10,581 nt of DNA from Methylocystaceae bacterium (GCA_003152255.1 PLZT01000216.1:1-10581); one strand, 5' to 3'; positions 1 through 6,532 are shown, counted from the first letter of the stretch. Numbers and translations are program-made. Notes: generated by a model from the sequence alone, not told the origin.

Positions 1-46
1 AAATCAATATCTTACGCTACATCCGTCAGCCCAAAATCAAGCCCCC

Positions 47-103
47 GGTGAATAAGACGGGTTAGCACCCAAGCACCCCGCCAGTTGGTGAAGTCGGGTT
101 AGC
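47..103 (+). repeat. Two tandem copies of a GGGTTAGC-ending short repeat
   Basis: Two related segments lie about 40 bases apart. One spans 47-70 (GGTGAATAAGACGGGTTAGC followed by ACCC) and the other spans 87-103 (GGTGAAGTCGGGTTAGC, with three bases deleted relative to the first). A diverged third copy in the same orientation lies at 1298-1321, beyond the transposase gene. They may be ends of IS1595-type elements or iteron-like repeats. This is a direct reading of the sequence and the role is unknown. Confidence 0.5.
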
Positions 104-128
104 GATGGATTACATTGAGGTAAGCGCG

Positions 129-338
129 ATGCCAGGAACGCACTCCACCACCGCGCTTAAGCGCCTGTCCCGCATGCGCGAGATGTTCGAGGCGGAGCAA
201 GCCGTTCTCGCGGAGGACTACGAGCACTTCACGCGGCCTCAATCGCCAGCGACGATCCCGGATGCTCCCACTCGCCCGAATAAAGCTGGGCATAGGTCGG
301 CGAAACCGACCTCGCCGCAAGACCGAGAGCGGAATTGA
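129..338 (+). CDS. Possible small or truncated gene converging on the transposase
   Basis: An open frame of 69 codons starts at an ATG at 129, preceded by a good Shine-Dalgarno sequence (GAGG at 117-120, 8 bases upstream). The first 35 or so residues (MPGTHSTTALKRLSRMREMF, then an acidic/Ala stretch) have a helical, protein-like composition. From about residue 34 the frame runs antisense into the 3' end of the transposase gene, and the remainder is Pro/Arg-rich low-quality sequence. The likeliest reading is the 5' end of a gene interrupted by the insertion sequence, whose left end would then lie between 129 and 229. I recognise no family. It could equally be chance coding on the antisense side. 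Confidence 0.25.
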   Translation: MPGTHSTTALKRLSRMREMFEAEQAVLAEDYEHFTRPQSPATIPDAPTRPNKAGHRSAKPTSPQDRERN

Positions 339-1266
339 ATGCCGTCATCGGATAAAAGCGACGATTGAAGCGGAAAACATATTCGTTGAGATAGGCTTGC
401 AGGTGCTGGGGCTCGATCCGTCCATGATGCGTGCCGAGCAGCCACGTCTTCAAATTCGAGAAGACGAGATGGATCATCGGCAAATGCGCTTCCGCCTTCT
501 CGGGATCGCCCGCCAACACAAGCGGCTGATGGTCGAAGCCGAGATCGGCAAGTTCGCTGTAGCTCGGCGCGCCGTCCGTCATGATCATCGCTCCCATCGC
601 GATATTGCCGCGCACGAAGGAAACAAGTGTAGCGGCGCTCTTGTCGGGAACAGCCTGCAAGCGCAACCGCCCCGCATAGACCTTGCGTTTGGACGGCACG
701 CCGCCGCGATGCGCGTCGCGTCCGGCACCCGCCTCTTCCGGCTTGCGCGTGCGGACTTCAACCGCGCCGACGACGGTGACCTTGTGATGCACGCCACGGC
801 CTTCGCCGCGCGTCTTGCCGCCGACAAGGCATTCGTCGATCTCGACGGGATGCTCTCCGCCGATTGTGTCGCGCTCGGGCCTCACCATGCCCGCGCGGAG
901 CTTGTGAAGCAGCGTGAACGCCGTCTCGTAGCGCGACAGATCCAACTGCCGCTGGAATTGCAGAGCCGACATGCCCGGCGTCTGCGTCGTCAGCAGATAA
1001 GCGGCCCAGAACCATGTCGACAGCGGTGTGTGGCTCGACTGCATGACCGTTCCCACGGTCAGCGACGTGTTCTTTTTGCAGGCCCGGCAGCGCAGCACCA
1101 CCGACGACCGGCTCGGGAACCGATAGGGCTCTTCCTGATGGCCGCAATGGGCGCAAACAAAACCTGCGGGCCAGCGCAGATGTTCGAGATAGGCCGCGCA
1201 CGCCGCGTCATCGGGGAAAACCCGTTGAAACTCAGGCAAGGAAGCGGGAAAGCCTCGTATCTCCAT
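229..1266 (-). CDS. IS1595-family (ISXO2-like) transposase
   Basis: This 345-aa protein is likely the transposase of an IS1595-type insertion sequence, which would bind the element's ends and cut and rejoin DNA. The N-terminus (ASLPEFQRVFPDDAACAAYL) is typical of the family and is followed by a zinc ribbon with C38-x2-C41 and C60-x2-C63. The catalytic ISXO2-like domain shows D144-E145 in DECLVGGK, D231 in MTDGAPSY, and a C-terminal H266..FSNLK..LLGTHHG segment. By alignment to the usual E..fWS.lK motif, the third metal-binding position is occupied by H266, with K273 conserved. Length is normal for the family and no frameshift is seen. The start is chosen by the family-like N-terminus; the ribosome site (AGGG one base from ATG) is poorly spaced. 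Terminal inverted repeats and an 8-bp target duplication were not found with confidence. Confidence 0.9.
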   Translation of the reverse strand: MEIRGFPASLPEFQRVFPDDAACAAYLEHLRWPAGFVCAHCGHQEEPYRFPSRSSVVLRCRACKKNTSLTVGTVMQSSHTPLSTWFWAAYLLTTQTPGMSALQFQRQLDLSRYETAFTLLHKLRAGMVRPERDTIGGEHPVEIDECLVGGKTRGEGRGVHHKVTVVGAVEVRTRKPEEAGAGRDAHRGGVPSKRKVYAGRLRLQAVPDKSAATLVSFVRGNIAMGAMIMTDGAPSYSELADLGFDHQPLVLAGDPEKAEAHLPMIHLVFSNLKTWLLGTHHGRIEPQHLQAYLNEYVFRFNRRFYPMTAFNSALGLAARSVSPTYAQLYSGEWEHPGSSLAIEAA

Positions 1267-1297
1267 GCCCTGAAAAATAGATCAGGTGGTGGGGTTT

Positions 1298-1377
1298 GGC
1301 AATAAACCGGATAAGCATGCCTCATACCGTCTGTTCTGCGGAAAATGAGGGCTTTGGGCGGCACGATTGGATAAGCG
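1298..1377 (+). repeat. Diverged copies of the GGATAAGC/GGGTTAGC repeat beside the transposase start
   Basis: The 24-base segment at 1298-1321 begins GGCAATAAACCGGATAAGC and ends ATGCC. It aligns with the repeat at 47-70 at about 17 of 25 columns, in the same orientation. A shorter piece, TTGGATAAGCG, lies at 1367-1377. Because the copies are direct rather than inverted, they are not simple terminal inverted repeats of this transposase gene. They could be same-side ends of two related elements. Confidence 0.4.
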
Positions 1378-1481
1378 TTTATGCTTCGTCCAATGAAGCG
1401 TACAAAAAATTACAAACCTTGCGCTGCCCTCAAAATCCGTTCAGCTCGAATGATTCAACATGCGGCATAGGCCAGGGGCGC

Positions 1482-1785
1482 GCGCCCGCATAACGGGCGC
1501 CCCATGCTATCGCCAACGGCGACGAAGCCGCGTGCCGCGTCTCCGCCCATGCGGGTGACGCCAGGTCGCGCAAAACGCTTCGCGGTCTATCGCTATCACC
1601 CCTTCAGGTCGCGATCTCTTTTGCCTTTCCCTTCGCTAACGCGTAGCGCGGCATTCGAGTTTTTATACAGTCCCGCAAAGCGGGACGCTATTGCACCAAG
1701 ACACGCGCTGCAGGCGCGCAACATGATCGTCCTATGCCCCCAATCGTATCGACGTGCTCAAGCGGTCAACCGCGCTATGCGCGGT
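1482..1785. repeat. Cluster of small perfect hairpins (REP-like)
   Basis: At least seven short inverted repeats lie within about 300 bases. They are 1482-1500 (GCGCCCG/CGGGCGC, loop CATAA), 1510-1522 (TCGCC/GGCGA, loop AAC), 1537-1561 (GCGTC/GACGC around CCGC/GCGG), 1634-1648 (CGCTA/TAGCG), 1670-1686 (GTCCCGC/GCGGGAC, loop AAA), 1704-1718 (CGCGC/GCGCG, loop TGCAG) and 1769-1785 (ACCGCGC/GCGCGGT, loop TAT). Three have perfect 7-bp stems with loops of 3-5 bases. They share size and shape more than sequence. Candidate roles are extragenic palindromic repeats or structured RNA. Confidence 0.55.
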
Positions 1786-1934
1786 CCTTCACCTTGTTGC
1801 GGCGCTTCGCGTGACCTGCCTTGCGCGCGTCGATGACGCCGGAGCCGTCGGGATGAGGAACGTCTTTTTAGAGCTTCGTCTCCGCTGCGCGGCGTCGAAC
1901 AAGGAACATTTCTTTTAGGGCGGCGTGTCAACTC

Positions 1935-1951
1935 AATAACATATTGTTATT
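1935..1951. promoter_or_regulatory. AT-rich palindrome, candidate operator
   Basis: AATAACATATTGTTATT is a perfect inverted repeat with 7-bp arms and a 3-base centre. It sits in the AT-rich stretch 90-107 bases ahead of the ATG at 2042, where a regulator-binding site for the 2042-2332 gene and the downstream block would be expected. Its size fits a dimeric helix-turn-helix repressor site. No other copy was seen in the window. Confidence 0.4.
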
Positions 1952-2041
1952 ATTGGCTTATATCGCTGTTTTTGATGGACAAATCAGTAGAAAGACCCTA
2001 AAATGGGGACAGTCAAAAGATGCTTACAAGAGAGCCCCAAA

Positions 2042-2332
2042 ATGAGCGACGAACAGATTATCAAAAGCGCGATTGCAGCCGTCGACCTCTATATCGAAAG
2101 CTTGAAAACGAGCATGAGCCCCGCCGCCGAAATGGGCGGGATTGAAGAATTGCGCGACCTGTTCGCAATCTCGGGGCTCACGTCCGAGGATTATGTTCTC
2201 TACAGCGTTTCCGAACTGATCCGGCGCGTTATCGGCTGGCCCGAACAGCGCCGCGAAAACTTCGACAGAGCCGGATTGCAACAAGCCGCCGTCACGATCA
2301 CGCGCGCGCTGGAAAACATGCTCGCCACCTGA
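2042..2332 (+). CDS. Small hypothetical protein upstream of parB
   Basis: A 96-aa, mostly helical, slightly acidic protein (MSDEQIIKSAIAAVDLYIES...) that I cannot assign to a family. It has no signal peptide, membrane segment or metal-binding motif. The ATG at 2042 is chosen because AGAGAG at 2029-2034 sits at good spacing. An in-frame ATG at 2003 would add 13 residues (MGTVKRCLQESPK), but it lacks a clear ribosome site and its extension looks non-coding. The start context is curious: both ATGs are preceded by CCC(T/C)AAA. It is the first gene of a same-strand block followed by parB 67 bases downstream, so a small accessory or regulatory role in that block is plausible but not shown. Confidence 0.65.
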   Translation: MSDEQIIKSAIAAVDLYIESLKTSMSPAAEMGGIEELRDLFAISGLTSEDYVLYSVSELIRRVIGWPEQRRENFDRAGLQQAAVTITRALENMLAT

Positions 2333-2340
2333 ATTCACAA

Positions 2341-2390
2341 CGGGCCGTGCATTTGGCCCGCAACGCCTTCGTCCCCGTCAAATCGTTTTG
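2341..2390 (+). promoter_or_regulatory. parB leader: hairpin plus CCGTCAAATCGTTTTG
   Basis: A 6-bp stem (CGGGCC at 2341-2346, GGCCCG at 2355-2360) lies between the 2042-2332 gene and parB. It is followed at 2375-2390 by CCGTCAAATCGTTTTG, directly before the ribosome site. The same order of related elements precedes the methyltransferase gene at 4552-4604. No U-tract follows the stem, so a classical intrinsic terminator is unlikely; attenuation or RNA processing is possible. Confidence 0.45.
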
Positions 2391-2399
2391 GAGAGAGTT

Positions 2400-4544
2400 A
2401 TGACCATCAACAAGCAACCGACCAAGAAAGCCGCCACGAAGACCATCGCCGCCAAGAAGGCGACAGGATCGAGCGCGAAGAAGACCGCGCCCGCGATCAT
2501 TGCGGCCAACAGCGGCGACGAGCGCATCATGGTTCCACTGCGCTTGCTCACGCCCTCGAAAGACAATGTGCGCCGCTTTACCAGCGAGGCCGGGATCGAG
2601 GAACTTTGCGCCAATATCGCCGCGATGGGCCTGTTGCAAAATCTCACGGGGCGATGGCTGGCGAAGGGCAAGTTCGAGATCGAGGCGGGAGCCCGACGCT
2701 TGCGCGCGCTAAAGGAGTTGGCGAAGCGCGGCGCCGTCATCGAGCCCGAGGGCGTGAAGGTGACGCTCGATTATCTTGTGCCGCTTTTGGTGAAGGGGGC
2801 GGATCACAACGCAACCGAGCTTTCGCTGTCCGAAAACATCGTACGCGAGAATATGCATGCCGCCGACGAGGTAGAGGCGTTTCGCAAGTTGATTGACGAC
2901 GACGGCATGACCCCGGAACAGGTCGGCGACCGTTTCGGCAAATCTCACATGACCATCAGGCGGCGCGTGAAGCTGGCGAAGGTTTCGCCGCGCATCATGG
3001 AGACGTTTCGCACGGGTGGCGTGACCTTGCAGCAGATGGAGGCTTTCGCCCTGTCCGACGATCACGCCGCGCAGGAGGCCGCCTTCGACGGTCTGGCGAC
3101 CTATAACCGGACACCGGAGGCCATTCGCGCGCAGCTCTCGAAAGAGAAAATCGTCGCCAGTCACCGCCTTGCGCAATTTGTCGGGGTGGAGGCTTACCAG
3201 CAGGCCGGCGGAGCGATCACCCGGGATTTGTTCTCGCAGGATGACGAAGACGCAATTTTCCTCGACGACAAGCCGCTCGTTGTGACGCTCGCGACCCGGA
3301 AGCTTGAAGCTATCGCCGAGCAGACGCGCGCCGCCGAGGGGTGGAAATGGGCCGAGGCCTATCTGTCCGAGCAGGAGAGCCGCACCGGATATTCTCGCCT
3401 CGCCACCTTCGAGCGCGAGCAGACCCCCGCCGAGCAGGAAGAGCTTGCGGCGCTTGCGGACTATTTGGCCGAAAACGAGGGCGCCTTTGAGGCCGGCGCC
3501 TTGCTGGAAGACGAGGCGAAGGAATTCGAGGCCATGAGCGAGCGGCAGGACGAAATCACCGACGCCTGCATCGTGTTCTTGCCCGACGAAATCCCGCTCG
3601 CGGGCGTTGTGGCGGCGCTGGGCTATGATGGCCAGCCGGTGATCAAACGCGGCCTCTATCGCAAGGACGAGGCCCACGAACTCGCGGCCCTGCAGCGCGC
3701 CCGCCAAGCCGCCGCGCGCGAGGAGAACGAAGCGGCCGGTCTTGGAGAACAGAGCGGCGAGGGCGAACAGGAAGGGCAGGGCGCGGCCTACAGCGTCGCC
3801 GCCCCGGTTGAAATCGAGCCGGAAGGCTACAGCCAGGCCCTCACCGAGGATTTGACGATATTGCGCACCAAGGCGCTTGCGCTCGAATTGAGCCGGCAGC
3901 CTACCGTCGCGCTTGTGGTCATCGTCCACAAGCTGGCGGAGACCGCCTTTTATCGCGGCGGATGCGGCAAGGCCCCGGATTGGAGCGGCGCAGGCTCTTG
4001 CTTGCAGATTGCCGCGCAGTCTCACGACAAGCGGCAGGCGACGCCGGACGAGGACAATGACGCCGCCTTTGTCGCCTTCGACGAACGCCACACCGCCTTA
4101 ACCTCACGCCTTCCCAACCGCTACGCCGAGCTTTGGCCGTGGTTGATCGAGCAGGACGAGGCGACCTTGCGGGAATTGCTGGCCTTTTGCGTGGCGTCAG
4201 AGATCGAGGCCAGCTACCGCGACACGCGCGGCGCGCAGATTGTTCATTCCGACCAAATCGCCGCCGCCCTGAATTTCGACATGGCGCCGCATTGGCGGGT
4301 TTCGAAAGGTTTCCTCGCGCGGGTCAGTAAGAAGACGATAGCCGGCGCGGCGACCGAAGCCGGATGCTCGCCCGACGCCATTAAGGCGATTGGCGCGGCC
4401 CCCAAGAGCGACGCGGTGACAATCGCACTGGACGCGATGAAGGACCGGGCTTGGCTTCCCCCGATGCTCCGCGGGCGGCTGGCGATCGTCGCCGCCGATC
4501 CGCAGGGCGACGACGCCGGCGAAGAACCCTTGCTGGTCGCATAA
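2400..4544 (+). CDS. Large ParB/RepB-like DNA-binding protein
   Basis: A 714-aa protein with an N-terminal ParB nuclease-like/DNA-binding core, probably involved in segregation or regulation of the mobile element. Residues 5-28 form a Lys/Ala/Thr-rich basic tail. The ParB domain follows (about 42-160) with VPLRLLTPSKDNVR, GARRLRA at 97-103 (the GxRRxRA box) and the conserved SENIVREN at 144-151. A helix-turn-helix spans about 171-192 (MTPEQVGDRFGKSHMTIRRR). The rest is a long Ala/Glu-rich C-terminal region with likely coils around 340-390. Chromosomal ParB proteins are about 300 aa; this length matches plasmid and integrative-element ParB-like proteins of alphaproteobacteria. The ATG at 2400 is preferred over a TTG at 2388 because GGAGAG (2390-2395) is well spaced. 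No parA gene or obvious parS-like site is visible, so a partition role is unproven. Confidence 0.88.
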   Translation: MTINKQPTKKAATKTIAAKKATGSSAKKTAPAIIAANSGDERIMVPLRLLTPSKDNVRRFTSEAGIEELCANIAAMGLLQNLTGRWLAKGKFEIEAGARRLRALKELAKRGAVIEPEGVKVTLDYLVPLLVKGADHNATELSLSENIVRENMHAADEVEAFRKLIDDDGMTPEQVGDRFGKSHMTIRRRVKLAKVSPRIMETFRTGGVTLQQMEAFALSDDHAAQEAAFDGLATYNRTPEAIRAQLSKEKIVASHRLAQFVGVEAYQQAGGAITRDLFSQDDEDAIFLDDKPLVVTLATRKLEAIAEQTRAAEGWKWAEAYLSEQESRTGYSRLATFEREQTPAEQEELAALADYLAENEGAFEAGALLEDEAKEFEAMSERQDEITDACIVFLPDEIPLAGVVAALGYDGQPVIKRGLYRKDEAHELAALQRARQAAAREENEAAGLGEQSGEGEQEGQGAAYSVAAPVEIEPEGYSQALTEDLTILRTKALALELSRQPTVALVVIVHKLAETAFYRGGCGKAPDWSGAGSCLQIAAQSHDKRQATPDEDNDAAFVAFDERHTALTSRLPNRYAELWPWLIEQDEATLRELLAFCVASEIEASYRDTRGAQIVHSDQIAAALNFDMAPHWRVSKGFLARVSKKTIAGAATEAGCSPDAIKAIGAAPKSDAVTIALDAMKDRAWLPPMLRGRLAIVAADPQGDDAGEEPLLVA

Positions 4545-4551
4545 GCCCCAC

Positions 4552-4604
4552 CGGGCCGCGCATCGCATCGGCGCGGCCCGCTCGCTCTCCCGACAAAGGT
4601 TTTG
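4552..4604 (+). promoter_or_regulatory. Methyltransferase leader: 10-bp hairpin plus CCGACAAAGGTTTTG
   Basis: A perfect 10-bp stem (CGGGCCGCGC at 4552-4561, GCGCGGCCCG at 4571-4580) with a 9-base loop starts 7 bases after the parB stop. At 4590-4604 comes CCGACAAAGGTTTTG, which resembles the 2375-2390 segment before parB. The 5' arms share CGGGCCGyGCAT. It may end parB transcription inefficiently or control translation of the next gene. AAAGG inside the segment (4595-4599) may serve as the ribosome site. Confidence 0.55.
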
Positions 4605-4610
4605 ATTATT

Positions 4611-5438
4611 ATGGCGAAACTCACGAAGGCGCGGCGCAATGCCCATGCCGAGGCCGAGGCGATCTTGACCAAGGACAAGATCACCGACGACGAGCGGGAC
4701 TTTGTCTTTCAAAATTGGCACGAGGGGGCGACCCATGAGAACGGCGGGGCAGGCGCGTTTTTCACACCCTTCGACTTGGCTTGCGACTTCGCGCTGGACG
4801 GGGCAGGGCGGCGCGTCATCGACCTTTGCGCGGGAATTGGCGTCTTGTCCTACATCATCCACCGGCGCAGCCAGTGGGGCGAGGGCCTCGCCGAGCTGAC
4901 ATGCGTCGAAATAAACCCGCGCTATTTCGAAGTCGGGCGCAAGCTGTTGCCGGAGGCGCGTTGGATCAATGCCGACGTGTTTGATTGGCGAACCCTGGAC
5001 CTTGGCCGCTATGACGTGGCGATCGCCAACCCGCCATTCGGGCGCGTCAAACGTTCAGGCGACGCGCCGCGCTATCGCGGCCCCGAGTTTGAATTGCACG
5101 TGATGGACATCGCGCGCGAACTCGCGGAGCGCGGCGCGTTCATCGTGCCGCAAGAATCGGCGAGCTTTCGCTATTCGGGGCGCCCCTATTTCGACCGTCG
5201 CGCCGAAGGGCGAGCCGTCGAATTCGAGCGCCTGACTGGCGTCAGGATGGACACCGGCGCGGGCGTCGACACCAGCTTTCACCGCGACGGCTGGAAGGAC
5301 GGCGCGCCCCTTTGCGAAATCGTTTGCATCGACTTCGACGAGGCGCGCGAGCGCGAGGCGACCGAAAGCCGTCGCCTTGACGCCTATGCTCCCCCGCGAA
5401 CGATCCAGCCCGCCGCGCAACTCGCATTTCTGCTTTGA
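4611..5438 (+). CDS. Orphan DNA methyltransferase (adenine-N6 type likely)
   Basis: A 275-aa AdoMet-dependent methyltransferase. In order it shows an FFTPFDLACDF segment (about 50-60, the motif X position), VIDLCAGIGVLS (69-80, the AdoMet-binding motif I with its GxG-type turn), E100 in CVEINP (motif II acid), D122 in NADVFDW (motif III) and NPPF at 140-143 (catalytic motif IV, typical of N6-adenine enzymes). This order suggests a gamma-type amino-methyltransferase core. No large specificity domain follows and no restriction endonuclease gene is adjacent, so it is an orphan enzyme that may mark or protect the element's own DNA or act with the ParB and TOPRIM proteins. The ATG at 4611 is favoured over a TTG at 4602 because AAAGG lies 11 bases upstream. 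Target sequence cannot be read from this. Confidence 0.85.
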   Translation: MAKLTKARRNAHAEAEAILTKDKITDDERDFVFQNWHEGATHENGGAGAFFTPFDLACDFALDGAGRRVIDLCAGIGVLSYIIHRRSQWGEGLAELTCVEINPRYFEVGRKLLPEARWINADVFDWRTLDLGRYDVAIANPPFGRVKRSGDAPRYRGPEFELHVMDIARELAERGAFIVPQESASFRYSGRPYFDRRAEGRAVEFERLTGVRMDTGAGVDTSFHRDGWKDGAPLCEIVCIDFDEAREREATESRRLDAYAPPRTIQPAAQLAFLL

Positions 5439-5447
5439 GACAGGGAG

Positions 5448-5610
5448 GCGAGCGAGTGGCTCGCCCGGGGGAACCCCGCGCCGCGTTCCCCTCGACCCTT
5501 CCCCACCCGCGCCGTCTTTTCAAGACGGCGCCGCCCGGCTTGTTCCGGCTCCCGGCGCCATCGTCGGTCGCAACAGTCGCCGCCCGCGCGCTTCTCCCCA
5601 CGCGCGGGCG
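5448..5610 (+). other. Four strong hairpins in the methyltransferase-TOPRIM gap
   Basis: The 212-base gap contains four perfect stems: 5448-5464 (GCGAGC/GCTCGC), 5468-5491 (GGGGAAC/GTTCCCC), 5509-5531 (GCGCCGTCTT/AAGACGGCGC, 10 bp with a TTC loop) and 5581-5610 (CGCCCGCGCG/CGCGCGGGCG, 10 bp with a 10-base loop). The last is followed by TCTTTGCCTTTTGCC, a weak T-rich tail, so an intrinsic terminator is possible for the methyltransferase gene. The same frame is open through the gap but its product is low-complexity and not credible. Confidence 0.6.
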
Positions 5611-5650
5611 TCTTTGCCTTTTGCCATCTTCTTGTGCAGGACTACGCGCC

Positions 5651-6532
5651 ATGCAGATCAAAGCCGAGGCCGTCGCGAAAATCCTTGGAGGGCGACGGGT
5701 AAGCGGCGGCTTCCTATGCCACTGCCCCGTCGCAGCACACGGGAAGGGCAGGGGCGACCTTCACCCCTCCTTGACCATCGCCGATGGCGACCGCGCGCTG
5801 CTCTACACCTGTCACGCGGGATGCGACCCGCGCGCCATTCGCGCCGCGATCGACAGGCTCGACTTGACCGGGGAACCGCTTTACGCGCCGGGGCAAAATT
5901 CATCTTCCGGGCGCGCAACGCCAAAAACCACCAGCGCGCACGCGCGCGCCCTTTGGCGCGGCGCGCAGCCCGTCGCCGGCACCCTCGCCGAAACCTATCT
6001 TCGCGAGCGCGGCTTCGACGAGCCGCCGCCCGCCACGATCCGGTTTTTGTCCCGCTATCGCTATGAGCCGCGCGGAAAATATTTCGCTTGCATGATCGCC
6101 GCGATTCAAGCGCCGACGCGCGAGATCGTCGCCGTGCAACTGACGTTTCTCCACTCGGGCGGAAGGCGCAAGGCCGATGTTCTCGAAACACGCCGCACGG
6201 TCGGGCCAGCTGGCGAGGGCGTCTTGCGCCTCGCGGCCGTCGCCGAACACATTGGCCTCGCCGAGGGTTTCGAGACGGCTTGGGCCGCGCAGCTCATGCA
6301 CGAACTGCCTGTTTGGGCTGCCCTTGGAACCAAGCGATATCTCAAGCTCAAACTTCCGAGCGAGGTAAAGCGCGTGACAATCTTCGCGGACCCCGACGCC
6401 GACGGCCTGCTTTACGCGGAGAAATTCAGGGAAGCCAACCCCGCGCTTGGCGTCGAAATTGCCACGCCAGGCGCGGGAGCCGGAGATTTCGCGAAGGAAT
6501 GGCTGACGATCCGCAGCGCCGGAAAGGGTTGA
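5651..6532 (+). CDS. TOPRIM-domain primase-like protein with N-terminal zinc finger
   Basis: A 293-aa protein of the plasmid/phage primase-like type, expected to act in DNA replication or repair of a mobile element. Residues 20-60 form a CHC2-like zinc-binding module (C23-H-C25, then HPSL around 38-41, then C54-H-A-G-C58). The C-terminal half holds a TOPRIM fold: E205 in GLAEGFETAWAA and the DxDxD cluster D247-D249-D251 in ADPDADG, which bind metal. It is much shorter than DnaG and lacks a visible helicase domain, so it may work with another enzyme. The start at 5651 has AGGA at 5638-5641. The frame is open upstream to 5435 but without plausible coding content. It follows the methyltransferase in the same direction, forming a ParB-methyltransferase-TOPRIM set. 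Confidence 0.85.
   Translation: MQIKAEAVAKILGGRRVSGGFLCHCPVAAHGKGRGDLHPSLTIADGDRALLYTCHAGCDPRAIRAAIDRLDLTGEPLYAPGQNSSSGRATPKTTSAHARALWRGAQPVAGTLAETYLRERGFDEPPPATIRFLSRYRYEPRGKYFACMIAAIQAPTREIVAVQLTFLHSGGRRKADVLETRRTVGPAGEGVLRLAAVAEHIGLAEGFETAWAAQLMHELPVWAALGTKRYLKLKLPSEVKRVTIFADPDADGLLYAEKFREANPALGVEIATPGAGAGDFAKEWLTIRSAGKG

Larger units (their letters stand above)
1378..2002. other. Gene-poor gap holding a hairpin cluster and an AT-rich leader
   Basis: Frames here (for example 1504-1836 on the plus strand) encode Arg/Pro/Ser-rich sequence with no recognisable motif and look like GC-skew artefacts. The stretch 1482-1785 is dense in short perfect inverted repeats (listed separately). From about 1925 to 2000 the composition changes abruptly to AT-rich, consistent with a promoter or regulatory region for the gene at 2042. 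No confident -35/-10 pair could be assigned. Confidence 0.6.

Noticed and set aside
262..1305. Long plus-strand frame of 347 codons opposite the transposase
   Set aside because: It is antisense to a well-supported transposase, is His/Arg/Ala-rich without motifs, and is explained by GC-rich codon bias of the true gene.
1482..1785. CRISPR array
   Set aside because: The repeated items are hairpins of differing sequence and spacing, not identical direct repeats with uniform spacers, and no cas gene is present.
1504..1836. 110-codon frame in the gap
   Set aside because: Arg/Pro/Ser-rich product, no ribosome site, and the DNA is full of short inverted repeats instead.
2709..4091. Long minus-strand frame of 460 codons opposite parB
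   Set aside because: Antisense shadow of the ParB-like gene; composition is artefactual and no ribosome site or motif supports it.
4611..5438. Part of a restriction-modification system
   Set aside because: No endonuclease or specificity gene is adjacent; the neighbours are ParB-like and TOPRIM proteins, so an orphan methyltransferase is the better reading.
5435..5650. Upstream extension of the TOPRIM frame to 5435
   Set aside because: Its sequence is low-complexity Arg/Pro/Ala over a hairpin-filled gap, while the ATG at 5651 has a good AGGA and the zinc module starts right after it.
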